From the NCBI GenBank assembly GCA_028716065.1, contig JAQUQN010000002.1, positions 1-64,000 on the forward strand: a stretch of DNA of 64,000 bases. The letters run 5' to 3'. A program made the position numbers and the translations under genes. Position 1 is the first letter of the stretch, and each line of letters begins with the position of its first letter. This DNA is from Candidatus Omnitrophota bacterium. GTDB taxonomy: Bacteria; Omnitrophota; Gorgyraeia; 2-01-FULL-45-10. The notes beneath the pieces are model-generated. The model searched no databases, had not been told where the DNA came from, and saw only the letters and a list, made by a program, of their open reading frames with translations. Shown here one piece after another: positions 47,047 through 57,766 of this stretch.

Positions 47047-47099
47047 AGCATGAAAGCGAGAAAGCCGTTCATAATAGCCCTTATCGTAGCAACCGGAAT

Positions 47100-48626
47100 A
47101 TGACAAAAAAAACTGGTTTCGATAACGAAAAATATCTGAACGAGCAGACCTCGGCCATAGTAAACAGGGTAAAAAAGTTCGACAACAAACTGTATCTAGA
47201 GTTCGGGGGCAAGCTCTGTTTCGACTATCACGCCGCGCGCGTCCTTCCTGGATATGACTCCAACGTCAAAATACGGCTCCTGCAGCTATTGAAAGACAAG
47301 ATTGATATAGTACTCTCCATATATTCGGGCGATATAGAGAAGGGCAGGGTAAGGGGCGATTTCGGTATCACCTACGACGCCGCCACTCTCAAACTGATAG
47401 ACGACCTGCGAAAATGGGGTCTCGATATCCTCGCCGTAGTCATCACCCGTTTCGCTAATCAGTCCTCGGCCATCATCTTCAAAAACAAACTGGAACGTAG
47501 GGGTGTCAAGGTATACCTCCATTACCCCATAGACGGGTATCCTACCAATATAGACCGCGTGGTCAGCGACGATGGTTTCGGAAAGAATGAGTACATCCAG
47601 ACTAAAAAACCGATAGTGGTCGTTACGGGCCCCGGGCCGAACAGCGGCAAGCTGGCAACGTGCCTTTCCCAGCTCTATCAAGAACATAAACGCGGAATAA
47701 ACGCCGGGTACGCCAAATTCGAAACATTCCCTATCTGGAACATCCCGCTCAAACACCCTGTCAACGTCGCTTATGAAGCGGCTACCGCCGATATAATGGA
47801 CTTCAATCTCGTAGATCCTTTCCATCTAAACGTATATAATGAAACGGCGATAAACTATAATCGCGACGTGGAGAGCTTTCCCATACTCAAGCTGATCCTC
47901 AGCAAGATATTCACTAAAAACGCGAACCTGCCGATGTATAACTCTCCTACCGATATGGGGGTAAACAAGGCCGGCTTTGGAATCATAGATGATAGCGTGG
48001 TCCAGGAGGCCGCGAAACAGGAACTGATAAGAAGGTATTTCAGATATAACACAGAATACGTACTCGGCATAGAGAGAAAAGAGACGGTGGATAAGGTAGC
48101 TATCCTGATGGAAGAGATGGGCGTCAAGATAACCGACCGCCTCGTAGTGGAGATCGCCAGGAAGACCGCCGAAGAAGCGGAGTCGAAAGGCAAGGGGCAT
48201 GCCGGTATACATTGCGGTGCGGCCGTTCAACTCGGGGACGGGCAGCTCATAACGGGTAAAAATTCAAACCTGATGCACGCCGCCTCGAGCGTCGTCTTGA
48301 ACGCCATCAAGATGCTCGCGAACATACCGGATGAGATATTACTATTATCACCGCATATAATAAACCAGATCTCGAAATTAAAAGAGGGCATTCTGAAGGC
48401 CGACCCCGAAAGCCTGGACCTCGAAGAGACGCTTATAGCGCTCTCCATAAGCGCTACCACAAACCATACCGCCGAACTTGCCATGCAGAAGCTGGTCGCA
48501 TTAAGAGGATGTGAAATGCACATGACCCACATTCCTACCCCCGGTGACGAAGTCGGTTTAAAAAGGCTGGGCGTAAACCTCACCACGGACGGCAAATTCT
48601 CATCCCGCAACCTATTCGTAGCCTGA
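47100..48626 (+). CDS. DUF1846 family protein
   Basis: A ~508-residue DUF1846 protein: FDNEKYLNEQTSAIVNRVKK, LEFGGKLCFDYHAARVLPGY, VLSIYSGDIEKGRVRGDFGI, VVVTGPGPNSGKLATCLSQLY, TFPIWNIPLKHPVNVAYEAAT and GLKRLGVNLTTDGKFSSRNL. The domain includes a P-loop-like GPGPNSGK. The function is not established in the family. A start at 47001 is open but would overlap the PilZ gene; ATG at 47100 gives the family N-terminus though its ribosome site is weak. Repeat copy B lies 18 bases after the stop. Confidence 0.88.
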   Translation: MTKKTGFDNEKYLNEQTSAIVNRVKKFDNKLYLEFGGKLCFDYHAARVLPGYDSNVKIRLLQLLKDKIDIVLSIYSGDIEKGRVRGDFGITYDAATLKLIDDLRKWGLDILAVVITRFANQSSAIIFKNKLERRGVKVYLHYPIDGYPTNIDRVVSDDGFGKNEYIQTKKPIVVVTGPGPNSGKLATCLSQLYQEHKRGINAGYAKFETFPIWNIPLKHPVNVAYEAATADIMDFNLVDPFHLNVYNETAINYNRDVESFPILKLILSKIFTKNANLPMYNSPTDMGVNKAGFGIIDDSVVQEAAKQELIRRYFRYNTEYVLGIERKETVDKVAILMEEMGVKITDRLVVEIARKTAEEAESKGKGHAGIHCGAAVQLGDGQLITGKNSNLMHAASSVVLNAIKMLANIPDEILLLSPHIINQISKLKEGILKADPESLDLEETLIALSISATTNHTAELAMQKLVALRGCEMHMTHIPTPGDEVGLKRLGVNLTTDGKFSSRNLFVA

Positions 48627-48644
48627 AAAAGATCTCTACATGAA

Positions 48645-48723
48645 ACCCCCACCAGATTTGCTTCGCAAATCTAGCTGTGGGGGGTATCCGCCTAACGATT
48701 TTTATGCGAAGGCGGATAAAAAA
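48645..48723 (-). repeat. Dispersed hairpin repeat, copy B
   Basis: On the minus strand the element reads TTTTTTATCCGCCTTCGCA at one end and GGCGGATACCCCCCACAGCT then AGATTTGC-GAA-GCAAATCT and GGTGGGGGT at the other. Both ends match copy A (13680-13798); the middle is shorter. The T-run also serves as the tail of the terminator at 48718-48748. Confidence 0.75.
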
Positions 48724-48748
48724 GACCCCGCGATTTTCGCGCGGGGTC
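48718..48748 (-). terminator. Intrinsic terminator (minus strand)
   Basis: On the minus strand GACCCCGCG (plus 48740-48748) pairs with CGCGGGGTC (plus 48724-48732), loop of seven bases, then six T. It ends the gene at 48773-49369. Confidence 0.85.
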
Positions 48749-48772
48749 AGAAAAAACAGGTTAACGTGTCTC

Positions 48773-49369
48773 TTACTTTATGACCTTCACATTATCGATG
48801 TAGATAGGCCCGTCATATACGGGGTTCCTGTTGGACTCAACCCTGATGGCTATCTTCCTCACGTCCTTCCTGAAGTTGTCATCCACCACTGTCCTTTTCC
48901 AGTCTTCGCTTCCGGGCATCAAATTGGCGGATATCGTGACCCATTCACCGGGCACCAGAGGAATGGAGCGTGCCATTTCCGTAAACTTCCAGCTCTCGCC
49001 CACGGTCAGTATCAATTTTCCCTTCAGACCGGACGGCGAATCTTGCGGTATATATACGTCGCAAGAAACCTCTTTATAAGGCGACCAATCAAAATATTCG
49101 AAATCTTCCACTATGGCAGCGGTCCAAACCTTGCCAGGGAAGTTCGCTGTCAATTTCAGGGACTTCGTGCCGTTTTTGGCGAAATCGGCTGAGGATGCAA
49201 CGGTCTTTCCTACATAATCCTGCTGTTCCAGTGCCCATTCAGGCACTTCCCAGCCCTGAGTGTCTTTTTCGAAATTGAAGAGAACCTTCTCTTCGCCTTC
49301 TGCGCTGGCTAACGCGGAAAATAACCCTAGAAGGGCTACCGCCACGACCATCGCCATTATCTTCTTCAT
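48773..49369 (-). CDS. Secreted carbohydrate-binding-like protein
   Basis: A ~198-residue exported protein with signal peptide (IMAMVVAVALLGLFSALASA). The mature part is a beta-sandwich: VLFNFEKDTQGWEVP, SLKLTANFPGKVWTAAIVED, YKEVSCDVYIPQDSPSGLKG, WKFTEMARSIPLVPGEWVTI and GPIYIDNVKVI at the end. This layout (an FEDGTxGW start and a YIDNVKV end) is typical of CBM-type jelly-roll domains, so binding to a polysaccharide is inferred. No catalytic domain is present. ATG at 49369 has AGGAG at 8 bases; GTG at 49378 overlaps that site. A TATAAT box (plus 49402-49407) lies upstream. Confidence 0.75.
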   Translation of the reverse strand: MKKIMAMVVAVALLGLFSALASAEGEEKVLFNFEKDTQGWEVPEWALEQQDYVGKTVASSADFAKNGTKSLKLTANFPGKVWTAAIVEDFEYFDWSPYKEVSCDVYIPQDSPSGLKGKLILTVGESWKFTEMARSIPLVPGEWVTISANLMPGSEDWKRTVVDDNFRKDVRKIAIRVESNRNPVYDGPIYIDNVKVIK

Positions 49370-49473
49370 AGTGATCACTCCTTTCCTGTTTTTTCATACC
49401 TATTATACATCACAATCCATTAAAAAATAATTAAAATTATATTAAAAATTTCTAATATTCCACAGGTCTTTCG

Positions 49474-50964
49474 TCATGCAGAACCGTTCTTAAAAGATGG
49501 GAGGGAGACCGTAAAAGTAGATCCTTTCGAAACCTCGCTCTTCACATCGATCCTTCCATTATGGGTTTCGGCTATGGACCTGGCTATGCTTAAGCCGAGG
49601 CCAAATCCCGCATCGTCTGCGCGCGACTTATCAACGCAATAGAACCTGTCGAAGATGTGGCCGATCTCTTCTCTTGAAATACCAACGCCGGTATCGCTTA
49701 TCTTGACCGTGACAAGATCGCCGTTTGCAACAGCGACGATCTCTATCCTGCCGCCTGGTTCCGTATATTTAACGGCATTATCAATGATATTAAGGAAGAG
49801 GGTCTTTAACTGATTCTCGTCTCCGTACAAGAAAAGGGGCTTATCATCCTGGCCCAATGAAATCCGTATATTTTTCAATTCGGATAGCGTCTTTACATTC
49901 TTCATGACGTCATTGAGTAATTGGCCAAGCTCTAACCGCTTCTTTTCGGGCATCATCTGACTCGAATCGAACTTCGCCAGAAAGAGGAGGTTTTCAGCCA
50001 ATTTTATTATTTTATTCACTTCCTGAAGCGCGCTCTTCAATATCGATTCATATTCACCCTGAGAACGCATCTTCTTGAGCACGACCTCAAATTCACCTTT
50101 CAGTATGGTCAGAGGAGTCTTGAGATCATGCGACAAGTTTTCAAAAAGCTGCCTCTGAGCATTAAAAGAGCTCTCGAGGCGTCCAAGCATGCTGTTGAAT
50201 GTTTCGGCAAGCTTCTGTATTTCGTCCCTGGTGTCGGGGATGGAGAGTTTCAGCTTCATGTTCTCAGCTGTAATTTGGTGTATGGTATCTATCATGCTGT
50301 CAACGGGGTGGAGCGCCACCTTCGCCAGAAAAGCGCCCATAACTCCCGTGAGCAGAACGGTCGCGGGCAGTATCAATAAGAGGGCCGCCCTAAGGCTATT
50401 GAGGGCAACATGTATGGAGGTCAGTGGACTGGCGACCTGGACTATATAGGCGACCTTCTCCTTTTCAAATATAGGCGTGGTAAATACCCTGTACGATTCC
50501 CTGTCGGATTGATTGATATCGCCCAACGTATCGAAGCGGGTCTTCCCCTGTAGCACCGTGATAAAATTCTTTCTCGAAATGGTCGGCATATCTTTGGCTT
50601 CGATTGAAGAGGCTATCGTGGCGCCGTCGGTATCGAATACCTGGACAAATATATCCATGAGCCTCGGATCGCTCGTCTCCTTCTTGACCCAGCGTTGGGC
50701 TATCTTCGCGAAATTCACGTTGCGTCTCTTCCGGACCTCATCGGGCTTTACGCCGCTGTCTATGACTTCCAGCTTCGATGCCTCCCAGTAAGTGTCTATG
50801 GCCTGCGCTATGCCTGCCGCCTTTGACTTGAGCAGGGTATCCATGTTGCCATAGAGGCTATTATCGACATTGTGGTAAAGAGCTATGCTGATGGCGGCCA
50901 GCGTAACCGCCAGTATGGCCATGTACAATATCGTGATCTTGAATCTTATTGATTTTAAAAACAT
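49474..50964 (-). CDS. Sensor histidine kinase
   Basis: The 496-residue kinase has helix 1 (~10-30), a periplasmic sensor region (~32-170), helix 2 (~188-210), HAMP (~211-260), HisKA with the phosphorylated His in NLSHDLKTPLTILKGEFEV, and HATPase with NIIDNAVKYTEPGG, VKISDTGVGI and GFGLGLSIARSIAE. The periplasmic region is not a recognised sensor domain. It lies 6 bases after the response regulator gene, the classic pair. The stimulus is unknown; CusS/MprB-like kinases have this layout. No terminator seen after the stop. Confidence 0.93.
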   Translation of the reverse strand: MFLKSIRFKITILYMAILAVTLAAISIALYHNVDNSLYGNMDTLLKSKAAGIAQAIDTYWEASKLEVIDSGVKPDEVRKRRNVNFAKIAQRWVKKETSDPRLMDIFVQVFDTDGATIASSIEAKDMPTISRKNFITVLQGKTRFDTLGDINQSDRESYRVFTTPIFEKEKVAYIVQVASPLTSIHVALNSLRAALLLILPATVLLTGVMGAFLAKVALHPVDSMIDTIHQITAENMKLKLSIPDTRDEIQKLAETFNSMLGRLESSFNAQRQLFENLSHDLKTPLTILKGEFEVVLKKMRSQGEYESILKSALQEVNKIIKLAENLLFLAKFDSSQMMPEKKRLELGQLLNDVMKNVKTLSELKNIRISLGQDDKPLFLYGDENQLKTLFLNIIDNAVKYTEPGGRIEIVAVANGDLVTVKISDTGVGISREEIGHIFDRFYCVDKSRADDAGFGLGLSIARSIAETHNGRIDVKSEVSKGSTFTVSLPSFKNGSA

Positions 50965-50970
50965 TGGGGC

Positions 50971-51639
50971 TCACTCTTTCAATATGTAGCCTCTGCCGCG
51001 TATCGTATGTATCAGCTTCTTGCTAAAACCGGAATCGACCTTTTTCCTCAGATAATTTATATAGACGTCTATGACATTCGTGAAGGTGTCGAAATCTATA
51101 TCCCATACGTGCTCCGATATCATCGTCCTGCTTACGACCGTGCCGGCATTCCGCATCAGGTACTCCAGAAGACTGTACTCTTTGGCGGTCAGTGATATCT
51201 CCTTGCCTGATCGCGCCACTTTATGAGTCAGAAGATCCAGCTCAAGATCCCCCACCTGCAGTTTCGTAACGGTGCCGGACTCCTTTTTCCTGAGTATGAC
51301 CCTGATCCTGGCGAGCAGTTCCTCGAAAGCAAACGGCTTTGTCAGATAATCGTCGGCTCCAGTATCAAGGCCCACAACCTTGTCCTTGACCGTATCCTTT
51401 GCCGTAAGCATGATAATGGGGGAGGAGACACCTTCCTTCTTCAACTGCCCGCAGAGGCTGAGGCCGTCTATCTTGGGAAGCATGAGGTCCAGGAGTATGA
51501 GGTCGTAGTTGTTGGTCTTGGCCAGAAAATGGCCCTGTTCACCGTCATGGGCCAAATCCACGGCGTAGCCTTCTTCCTTAAGGCCCCTTTTAATAAAATC
51601 CGCTATTTTTCTCTCATCTTCAATGATAAGGATCCGCAT
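50971..51639 (-). CDS. OmpR/PhoB-family response regulator
   Basis: The 222-residue regulator has a receiver domain (IIEDERKIADFIKRGL with the acidic pocket, LLDLMLPKIDGL with the phosphorylated Asp, IMLTAKDTVKDKVVGLDTG) and a winged-helix DNA-binding domain (LTAKEYSLLEYLMRNAGTVV, VDVYINYLRKKVD, IHTIRGRGYILKE). AGGGAGA precedes the ATG on the minus strand. A TATAAT box (plus 51666-51671) lies upstream but its -35 is weak. Targets are unknown; the cell-wall-associated neighbours give no clear hint. Confidence 0.94.
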   Translation of the reverse strand: MRILIIEDERKIADFIKRGLKEEGYAVDLAHDGEQGHFLAKTNNYDLILLDLMLPKIDGLSLCGQLKKEGVSSPIIMLTAKDTVKDKVVGLDTGADDYLTKPFAFEELLARIRVILRKKESGTVTKLQVGDLELDLLTHKVARSGKEISLTAKEYSLLEYLMRNAGTVVSRTMISEHVWDIDFDTFTNVIDVYINYLRKKVDSGFSKKLIHTIRGRGYILKE

Positions 51640-51724
51640 CTTTATCTCCCTATAGGAACCGTATTATTATACGCTTTTTTATGGAAAAATAGAATTAAAA
51701 TATTAATGCTTATCTCAAAATATC

Positions 51725-51753
51725 TTGACATATAAGATGTGATGTGTTAGAGT
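51725..51753 (+). promoter_or_regulatory. Promoter of carA2-carB-pur operon
   Basis: TTGACA (51725-51730), 17 bases, TAGAGT (51748-51753). Confidence 0.65.
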
Positions 51754-51758
51754 ATTGC

Positions 51759-51899
51759 TCTGATAACAACCAAGAAATATATCTTATGGAAAATATGAAT
51801 GTCTCTCGAAAAGGAGTTATCAAGATACAAGGTAAATAACAAGTTCGTGCAACCGAAGGTTGTGGCCAGGGGAGGTTTCGTCTCTCGTGGCCATTTTTT
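51759..51899 (+). promoter_or_regulatory. Structured leader with terminator before the carA paralogue
   Basis: A ~190-base leader precedes the gene. TGATAAC (near 51761) can pair with GTTATCA (near 51816), enclosing a domain. CAACC-GAA-GGTTG forms a hairpin at 51850-51862. A terminator follows: TGGCCA (51863-51868) with TGGCCA (51888-51893), inner GGGAG/CTCTC, then six T. The pattern of a folded domain followed by a terminator is that of an attenuator or riboswitch. No G4 hexaloop unit was found here. I do not recognise the class. Confidence 0.6.
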
Positions 51900-51950
51900 A
51901 TTGGCGGGTTATCGGAATTCCGCCGTTTAAGATCAATTGCGGAGAATGAG

Positions 51951-53090
51951 ATGAAAGCAACGTTAGTTCTGGAAAATGGCAGGTCCTTTGAGGGTGTTTC
52001 AATAGGCGCGCCGGCCGAGAGGATAGGCGAGGTCATTTTAAATACGGCGGTAGTGGGCTATCAGGAGATGATGACCGACCCGGCAAATGCCGGTAAGTTA
52101 TTGGCCCTGACTTATCCTTTGATAGGTAATTACGGGGTGGCGAACAAATTTTACGAGTCTAGAAAATGCTGGGTTAACGGATTGATCATGAAAGAATGCA
52201 GCAGGATATATTCGAACTGGCAGGCAGAGGGTTCCTTCCAGGACTTTCTGAATCATGAAGGGGTCGTCGCCTTGAGCGAAGTCGACACGAGAACTCTGGC
52301 CGTTGAATTACGTAATCACGGAGAGATGATGGGTATCATAACGAGCGAGCCGCTCGATGGGCAGAAGGCGATAAAAAAACTGCGAGAGCATAAAAAGAAG
52401 GGCAAAAATAATTTTATAAGCAATATCTCCGTGAAGGCCATAACCGAAGTAGAGACCGGCTCCAGGGGGCCAAGGGTCGCGGTGCTTGACCTTGGCATGC
52501 TGAAGAGCTTCACCGCCCAATTGAAGAGCCTTAAATGCGGCGTGGCCCTGTTGCCCTACAACATAACGCCCAAAGAGATCCTGGCCATAAAACCGGACGG
52601 CCTCGTAATATCCAGCGGGCCGGAGGACGATGCTGCCATACCCGAGATCATCAAGACCGTGAACGGCGTGCTTGGAAAAATTCCTATATTGGGCATATCT
52701 TTAGGACATGAGCTCATCGCGCTTGCGTTGGGCGGCAAAGTGAAAAAGATGAAGCTGGGGCACCGAGGAGTAAACTATCCGGTAAAGCCGGCGGATTCGT
52801 TTAAGGGCGAGATAACGACGCAAAATCATAGCTACATCGTTGACGAGGACTCAATAAGAAGAAAGAAGGCCGTAGAAATAACCCTGAGAAATATAAACGA
52901 CGGCTCCATAGAGGAGATGGAAAGCAAGAGCTTGAAGTTCATCTCGACACAATACTATCCGGTCAGCCCCGGTTTCGGGGAGGTCAACAATGTCTTCTTG
53001 CGATTTTTGAAATTGCTAAACCCTTCCGGGAGAGCGGGGATAAAAACGAAGAAAAATAAACAACTTGAGGTGAGCTATGCCAAAACGTAA
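51951..53090 (+). CDS. CarA paralogue with inactive glutaminase
   Basis: The 379-residue protein keeps the CarA fold: [53 protein letters not shown]. In the glutaminase domain all three catalytic residues are changed: the Cys of GICLGHQ is Ser250 in GISLGHE; the His and Glu of QxHPE are Tyr336 and Val338 in QYYPVSPG. It also has a Lys-rich tail. Glutamine hydrolysis should be lost, as in vertebrate CPS1, whose glutaminase Cys is Ser and which uses free ammonia. It overlaps carB by 14 bases and heads the purine/carB operon. It may hold CarB in an ammonia-dependent form. Confidence 0.9.
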   Translation: MKATLVLENGRSFEGVSIGAPAERIGEVILNTAVVGYQEMMTDPANAGKLLALTYPLIGNYGVANKFYESRKCWVNGLIMKECSRIYSNWQAEGSFQDFLNHEGVVALSEVDTRTLAVELRNHGEMMGIITSEPLDGQKAIKKLREHKKKGKNNFISNISVKAITEVETGSRGPRVAVLDLGMLKSFTAQLKSLKCGVALLPYNITPKEILAIKPDGLVISSGPEDDAAIPEIIKTVNGVLGKIPILGISLGHELIALALGGKVKKMKLGHRGVNYPVKPADSFKGEITTQNHSYIVDEDSIRRKKAVEITLRNINDGSIEEMESKSLKFISTQYYPVSPGFGEVNNVFLRFLKLLNPSGRAGIKTKKNKQLEVSYAKT

Positions 53091-56000
53091 GGATATACAT
53101 AAAATACTGATGATAGGCTCCGGCCCAATAGTCATCGGCCAGGCATGCGAATTTGACTATTCCGGCTCCCAGGCATGCAAGGCGTTAAAAGAAGAGGGGT
53201 ATCGCACCATACTCGTGAATTCGAACCCCGCCACCATCATGACCGATCCCAACATGGCCGACGTCACATATATAGAGCCCCTCACGGTGGAGGCGGTTAC
53301 CGAGATAATAAAAAAGGAAAGGCCTGACGCCATCCTTCCCACTCTTGGCGGCCAGACCGGACTGAACCTGGCATTCTTCCTGATGAAGGAAGGGATATTG
53401 AAAAAATACGGAGTCGAATCGATAGGCGCAAATGTCGATGCCATCTCGCGGGCCGAAGACAGGGAGCTGTTCAAAAAGGCCATGCTCGAGATAGGCATAG
53501 ATGTCCCAAAAAGCGGTATCGCCACCACTATAGAAGAGGGCATAAAGATAGGGCTCGGTATAGGGTTTCCGCTCATCTTAAGGCCGGCCTACACGCTCGG
53601 GGGCACGGGCGGATCCATAGCGTATAATAAAGAAGAGCTGGAGCTCTTCCTGGCCAAGGGCATAGAATTGAGCCCCGTGGGCCAGATCCTGGTGGAACAA
53701 TCTGTCCTGGGCTGGAAAGAGATAGAATTTGAAGTTATGCGGGATTGCGTCGATAACGTCATCATGATAACATCGATGGAGAATGTCGACCCCATGGGCG
53801 TCCATACAGGCGACAGCATCGTCGTCGCTCCATCGCAGACCCTGACCAAAGAGGAATATGCTCAGTTCGTAAACCTGTCCAAGAAGATAATAAGGAAGAT
53901 AGGCATAACCGGAGGGGGCGCCAATATCCAGTTTGCGCAAAACCCCGCCAATGGCCATATAGTTATAATCGAGGTGAACCCGCGCCTCTCCAGAAGCTCT
54001 GCCCTGGCATCGAAGGCCACGGGATTTCCTATCGCGCGCGTCGCCACCAAGCTGGCTGTTGGGCTGACGCTTCCGGAGGTCCTCAATCAGATAACGGGCG
54101 GGACGAAGGCCTTTTTCGAACCGACGGTTGATTATTGCGTCTTCAAGATATGCAGGTTCACGTTTGAGAAATTTCCGCAGACTAACAGGACGCTGAATAC
54201 CTCCATGAAGGCGGTGGGAGAGGCGATGTCCATAGGGAGAAACTTCAAAGAGGCCCTCCAGAAAGGCATAAGGTCGACCGAGATCCGAAGGTTCGGGCTG
54301 GGTTGTGACGGCCGGGACAAGATAACGGATGAAAACATCGAATCTCCCGGAGCGGATACCATACAGACCATAAAAGAGAAGATACGCCTTCCCAACGACG
54401 ACAGGCTATTCTATATAAGATACGCCCTTAAGCTGGGAATGACGGCCGAGGAGATATATGAATTGTCCAGGATCGACATGTGGTTTATCGACAACTTAAA
54501 GCAGATCGTGGAATTAGAAGAAGGCCTCAAGAACTACCGCAAGACCAGCCAGAAGGGTTCTATAAAGATCCCTCCCGCGGTACTTCTGGAGGCGAAGAAA
54601 TACGGATTTTCAGATGTACAGATCGCGTTCCTTACAAAATCCAGCGAAAAAGAGGTGAGAGAATTGAGAAAGAGGCATGATATAAAACCTACTTATAAAT
54701 TGGTAGATACATGCGCGGGGGAGATCAAGGCCAAACAGCCCTATTATTACTCTACCTATGAGACCGAAGACGAAAGCCGCCCGACGAAGAACAAGAAGGT
54801 CCTGATCCTGGGTGGAGGCCCCAACAGGATCGGCCAAGGCATAGAGTTCGATTACTGCTGCTGCCACGCATCATACGCCCTGAAAGAAGAGGGGATAGAG
54901 AGCATCATGGTCAATTGTAACCCTGAAACAGTCTCCACGGATTATGATACATCCGATAAGTTATATTTTGAGCCGCTTACCGTGGAAGATGTGATGAATA
55001 TAGTGGACAACGAAAAACCGATAGGGGCAATAGTACAGTTCGGAGGCCAGACGCCCCTGAATATTTCGGGCGAATTACACAAGATGGGCCTCAATATATT
55101 AGGCACCAGCCCGGACTCAATCGATATCGCTGAGGACAGGAAACGCTTCCAGCAGATGCTGAAGAAACTTAAACTGGTCCAACCCGATAACGGAACGGCG
55201 ACCTCTTTCGAGGAGGCAAAGAAGATCGCGCATACGATAGGGTATCCCGTGGTAGTAAGGCCTTCTTACGTGCTGGGTGGCAGGGCGATGGAGATAGTTT
55301 ATGATGAAAAGGCCCTGTGCGATTATATGGAAAGGGCCACGGAGGCTTCGCCCGAAAAACCCATATTGATCGATAAATTCCTCGAAGACGCCATAGAGGT
55401 TGATGTCGACGCCATAGCCGACGGTAAAAGATGCGTGATAGGAGGATTCCTTGAGCATATAGAGGAGGCGGGGATCCATTCGGGCGACAGCGCGATGGTG
55501 CTCCCTCCGCATACCCTGGGCAAGGATATCATAGACACCATAAAGAAAAATACCTATGCGATGGCAAAGGAGCTGAAGGTCAAGGGCCTCATGAACGTGC
55601 AATACGCCGTAAAAAACAACATAGTCTATGTGCTGGAAGTAAACCCGAGGGCCAGCAGGACCGTTCCGTTCGTCTCTAAGGCGATAGGCATACCCCTGGC
55701 AAAACTCGCCACGAAGATAATGCTGGGCAAGACATTGGATGAACTCGGTTTTACAAAAGAGAAAAATATAAATTTTGTCGTGGTCAAAGAATCTGTATTC
55801 CCCTTCATAAGGTTCCCTGGCGCGGACGCCATATTGGGCCCTGAAATGAAATCTACCGGTGAGGTAATGGGCATGGACTCTACATTCGGCATGGCTTACG
55901 CTAAAAGCCAGTTAGCGGCCGGCCAGAAACTGCCTAAAAAAGGCAATGTCTTTATAAGCGTAAAAAACCAGGACAAGAGAAACATGGTATTCGTGGCAAA

Positions 56001-56346
56001 GAAGCTTTCCGATCTTGGCTTTAAGATCCTGGCCACTATAGGGACCGCTGAGGCTCTGAGGAGCAATGACATAGAGGTCCGGGTATTGCCAAAGCTTCAT
56101 GAAGGCCGGCCCAATATCATAGATTTTATAAAGGATAATAAAGTCCATCTAATCATAAATACCCCTGCGGGAAAGGCCACGAAAGAGGACGAGTCTAAAA
56201 TAAGGGCCCATGCGATCCTTTATAATGTTCCGCTCATAACCACGGTTTCGGGCGCGCAGGCATCCGTAAACGGAATAGAAAATCTGATTAAAAAACCTGA
56301 GATGTCCGTAAGGTCTCTGCAGGATTACCACAAGAAGATAAAATAG
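53077..56346 (+). CDS. carB: Carbamoyl-phosphate synthase large subunit
   Basis: Full-length CarB, 1089 residues. Synthetase 1 ([37 protein letters not shown]), oligomerisation domain ending [11 protein letters not shown], synthetase 2 ([53 protein letters not shown]), and a C-terminal MGS-type allosteric domain ([31 protein letters not shown]). Both ATP-grasp halves look intact. It makes carbamoyl phosphate for pyrimidine and arginine synthesis. Its overlapping partner is the glutaminase-dead CarA, so ammonia or the distant CarA (43780) must supply nitrogen. GAGGTGAG precedes the ATG. Confidence 0.97.
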   Translation: MPKRKDIHKILMIGSGPIVIGQACEFDYSGSQACKALKEEGYRTILVNSNPATIMTDPNMADVTYIEPLTVEAVTEIIKKERPDAILPTLGGQTGLNLAFFLMKEGILKKYGVESIGANVDAISRAEDRELFKKAMLEIGIDVPKSGIATTIEEGIKIGLGIGFPLILRPAYTLGGTGGSIAYNKEELELFLAKGIELSPVGQILVEQSVLGWKEIEFEVMRDCVDNVIMITSMENVDPMGVHTGDSIVVAPSQTLTKEEYAQFVNLSKKIIRKIGITGGGANIQFAQNPANGHIVIIEVNPRLSRSSALASKATGFPIARVATKLAVGLTLPEVLNQITGGTKAFFEPTVDYCVFKICRFTFEKFPQTNRTLNTSMKAVGEAMSIGRNFKEALQKGIRSTEIRRFGLGCDGRDKITDENIESPGADTIQTIKEKIRLPNDDRLFYIRYALKLGMTAEEIYELSRIDMWFIDNLKQIVELEEGLKNYRKTSQKGSIKIPPAVLLEAKKYGFSDVQIAFLTKSSEKEVRELRKRHDIKPTYKLVDTCAGEIKAKQPYYYSTYETEDESRPTKNKKVLILGGGPNRIGQGIEFDYCCCHASYALKEEGIESIMVNCNPETVSTDYDTSDKLYFEPLTVEDVMNIVDNEKPIGAIVQFGGQTPLNISGELHKMGLNILGTSPDSIDIAEDRKRFQQMLKKLKLVQPDNGTATSFEEAKKIAHTIGYPVVVRPSYVLGGRAMEIVYDEKALCDYMERATEASPEKPILIDKFLEDAIEVDVDAIADGKRCVIGGFLEHIEEAGIHSGDSAMVLPPHTLGKDIIDTIKKNTYAMAKELKVKGLMNVQYAVKNNIVYVLEVNPRASRTVPFVSKAIGIPLAKLATKIMLGKTLDELGFTKEKNINFVVVKESVFPFIRFPGADAILGPEMKSTGEVMGMDSTFGMAYAKSQLAAGQKLPKKGNVFISVKNQDKRNMVFVAKKLSDLGFKILATIGTAEALRSNDIEVRVLPKLHEGRPNIIDFIKDNKVHLIINTPAGKATKEDESKIRAHAILYNVPLITTVSGAQASVNGIENLIKKPEMSVRSLQDYHKKIK

Positions 56347-56364
56347 CTACGTCGGAAGGTATTT

Positions 56365-57765
56365 ATGAAAGAGTATTGCGGAGTTGTCGGTATCTTCGGC
56401 CATAAAGACGCTGCGCGGCTGGCATACCTGGCGCTCTATGCCTTGCAGCACAGGGGAGAAGAATCCGCTGGGATAGTCAGCTTCGACAGAAAAAAAGTCT
56501 ATACCCATAAAGGCATGGGCCTCGTAGGCAATGTATTCAGTGAGGAAGGATTAAAAAAATTAAAGGGGCCCATGGCAATAGGCCATGTAAGATATTCTAC
56601 GACGGGCTCGAGCACCACCAAGAATATCCAGCCATTATTGATAAATCATAAAAAAGGGTTCATTGCGGTAGCCCACAACGGAAATCTCACGAATTCCGTT
56701 GAGCTGCAAAATGAACTCGAAGATTCCGGATCGATACTTCAGACCTCGATGGACTCCGAACTGATAATCCATCTTCTGGTCAGGGACCAGAAAAATAATT
56801 ATAGGGAGAAGATGATACCCATCCTGTCGAGGCTTGAAGGGGCCTACGCATTCGTCTTCATGATTAATGACACCATCTATGCCGTAAGGGATCCATACGG
56901 TTTCAGGCCCCTTTCCATAGCGAAAGCGGAAGACGCCTACGTCGTTGCCAGCGAGACCTGCGCCTTCGACATGATACGCGCCAAATACGTGCGTGATGTG
57001 GAGCCCGGGGAAGTCGTAATGATAAACAAGGACGGCCTGACATCGCTCGGCCACATACCCGGAAAGAGACACGCCTTCTGTATATTTGAATATATATACT
57101 TCGCGCGCCCCGACAGCAATATCTTTACGAAAAGCGTCTATCTGACGAGGAAGAACCTGGGCAGGGCCCTTGCCAGAGAGCACCCCGTCGGAGCCGATAT
57201 AGTGATGCCGATACCCGACTCGGGCACATACGCCGCCCTCGGTTATGCCGAGGAATCCAAGATACCTCTTGAGATGGCTTTCGTAAGAAACCATTACATA
57301 GGAAGGACATTCATACAGCCCAGCCAATTCATAAGAGATTTCAAGGTGCGTGTAAAGCTGAATCCCGTCAGGGATGCCTTGAAAGATAAACGAATCGTCA
57401 TAATCGAGGATTCTATAGTCAGGGGCACTACCTCGAGGAGCAGGGTAAGGGCGCTCAAGGAGGCAGGGGCACGCGAGATACACATGAGGGTCAGTTGTCC
57501 GCCGTTAATATCGCCATGTTTTTACGGGATAGACTTCCCGACCAAAAAAGAGCTCATAGCCTCCAGCCATAAGATCGAAGAGATAAGGCAGTTCATAGGG
57601 CTGGACAGCCTTGAATATTTAAGTATTGAAGGCATGCTGAATTCCATGCTTCTTCCGAAAGAGGAATTCTGCACCGCCTGTTTTTCAGGAGATTATCCGA
57701 CCAGGATATGCAAGCCACCGTCAAAAAAGGCGCTCGAAAAGAGCCGCTGCATGGGGATAAAATAA
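56365..57765 (+). CDS. purF: Amidophosphoribosyltransferase
   Basis: PurF starts purine synthesis, turning PRPP and glutamine into phosphoribosylamine. The 466-residue protein has a short propeptide MKEY, then Cys 5 (CGVVGIFG) as the N-terminal nucleophile, [31 protein letters not shown] and the PRPP site [28 protein letters not shown] and [12 protein letters not shown] near the end complete the family set, with cysteines likely for a [4Fe-4S] cluster. It is 18 bases after carB and 1 base before guaA. Confidence 0.97.
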   Translation: MKEYCGVVGIFGHKDAARLAYLALYALQHRGEESAGIVSFDRKKVYTHKGMGLVGNVFSEEGLKKLKGPMAIGHVRYSTTGSSTTKNIQPLLINHKKGFIAVAHNGNLTNSVELQNELEDSGSILQTSMDSELIIHLLVRDQKNNYREKMIPILSRLEGAYAFVFMINDTIYAVRDPYGFRPLSIAKAEDAYVVASETCAFDMIRAKYVRDVEPGEVVMINKDGLTSLGHIPGKRHAFCIFEYIYFARPDSNIFTKSVYLTRKNLGRALAREHPVGADIVMPIPDSGTYAALGYAEESKIPLEMAFVRNHYIGRTFIQPSQFIRDFKVRVKLNPVRDALKDKRIVIIEDSIVRGTTSRSRVRALKEAGAREIHMRVSCPPLISPCFYGIDFPTKKELIASSHKIEEIRQFIGLDSLEYLSIEGMLNSMLLPKEEFCTACFSGDYPTRICKPPSKKALEKSRCMGIK

Positions 57766-57766
57766 G

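Noticed and set aside
51786..51839. Leader peptide for attenuation before the carA paralogue
   Set aside because: The 17-codon frame has no ribosome site and no run of Arg or other regulatory codons.
56635..57483. Minus-strand frame of 282 codons inside purF
   Set aside because: It lies fully across conserved PurF motifs on the plus strand and shows no domain.
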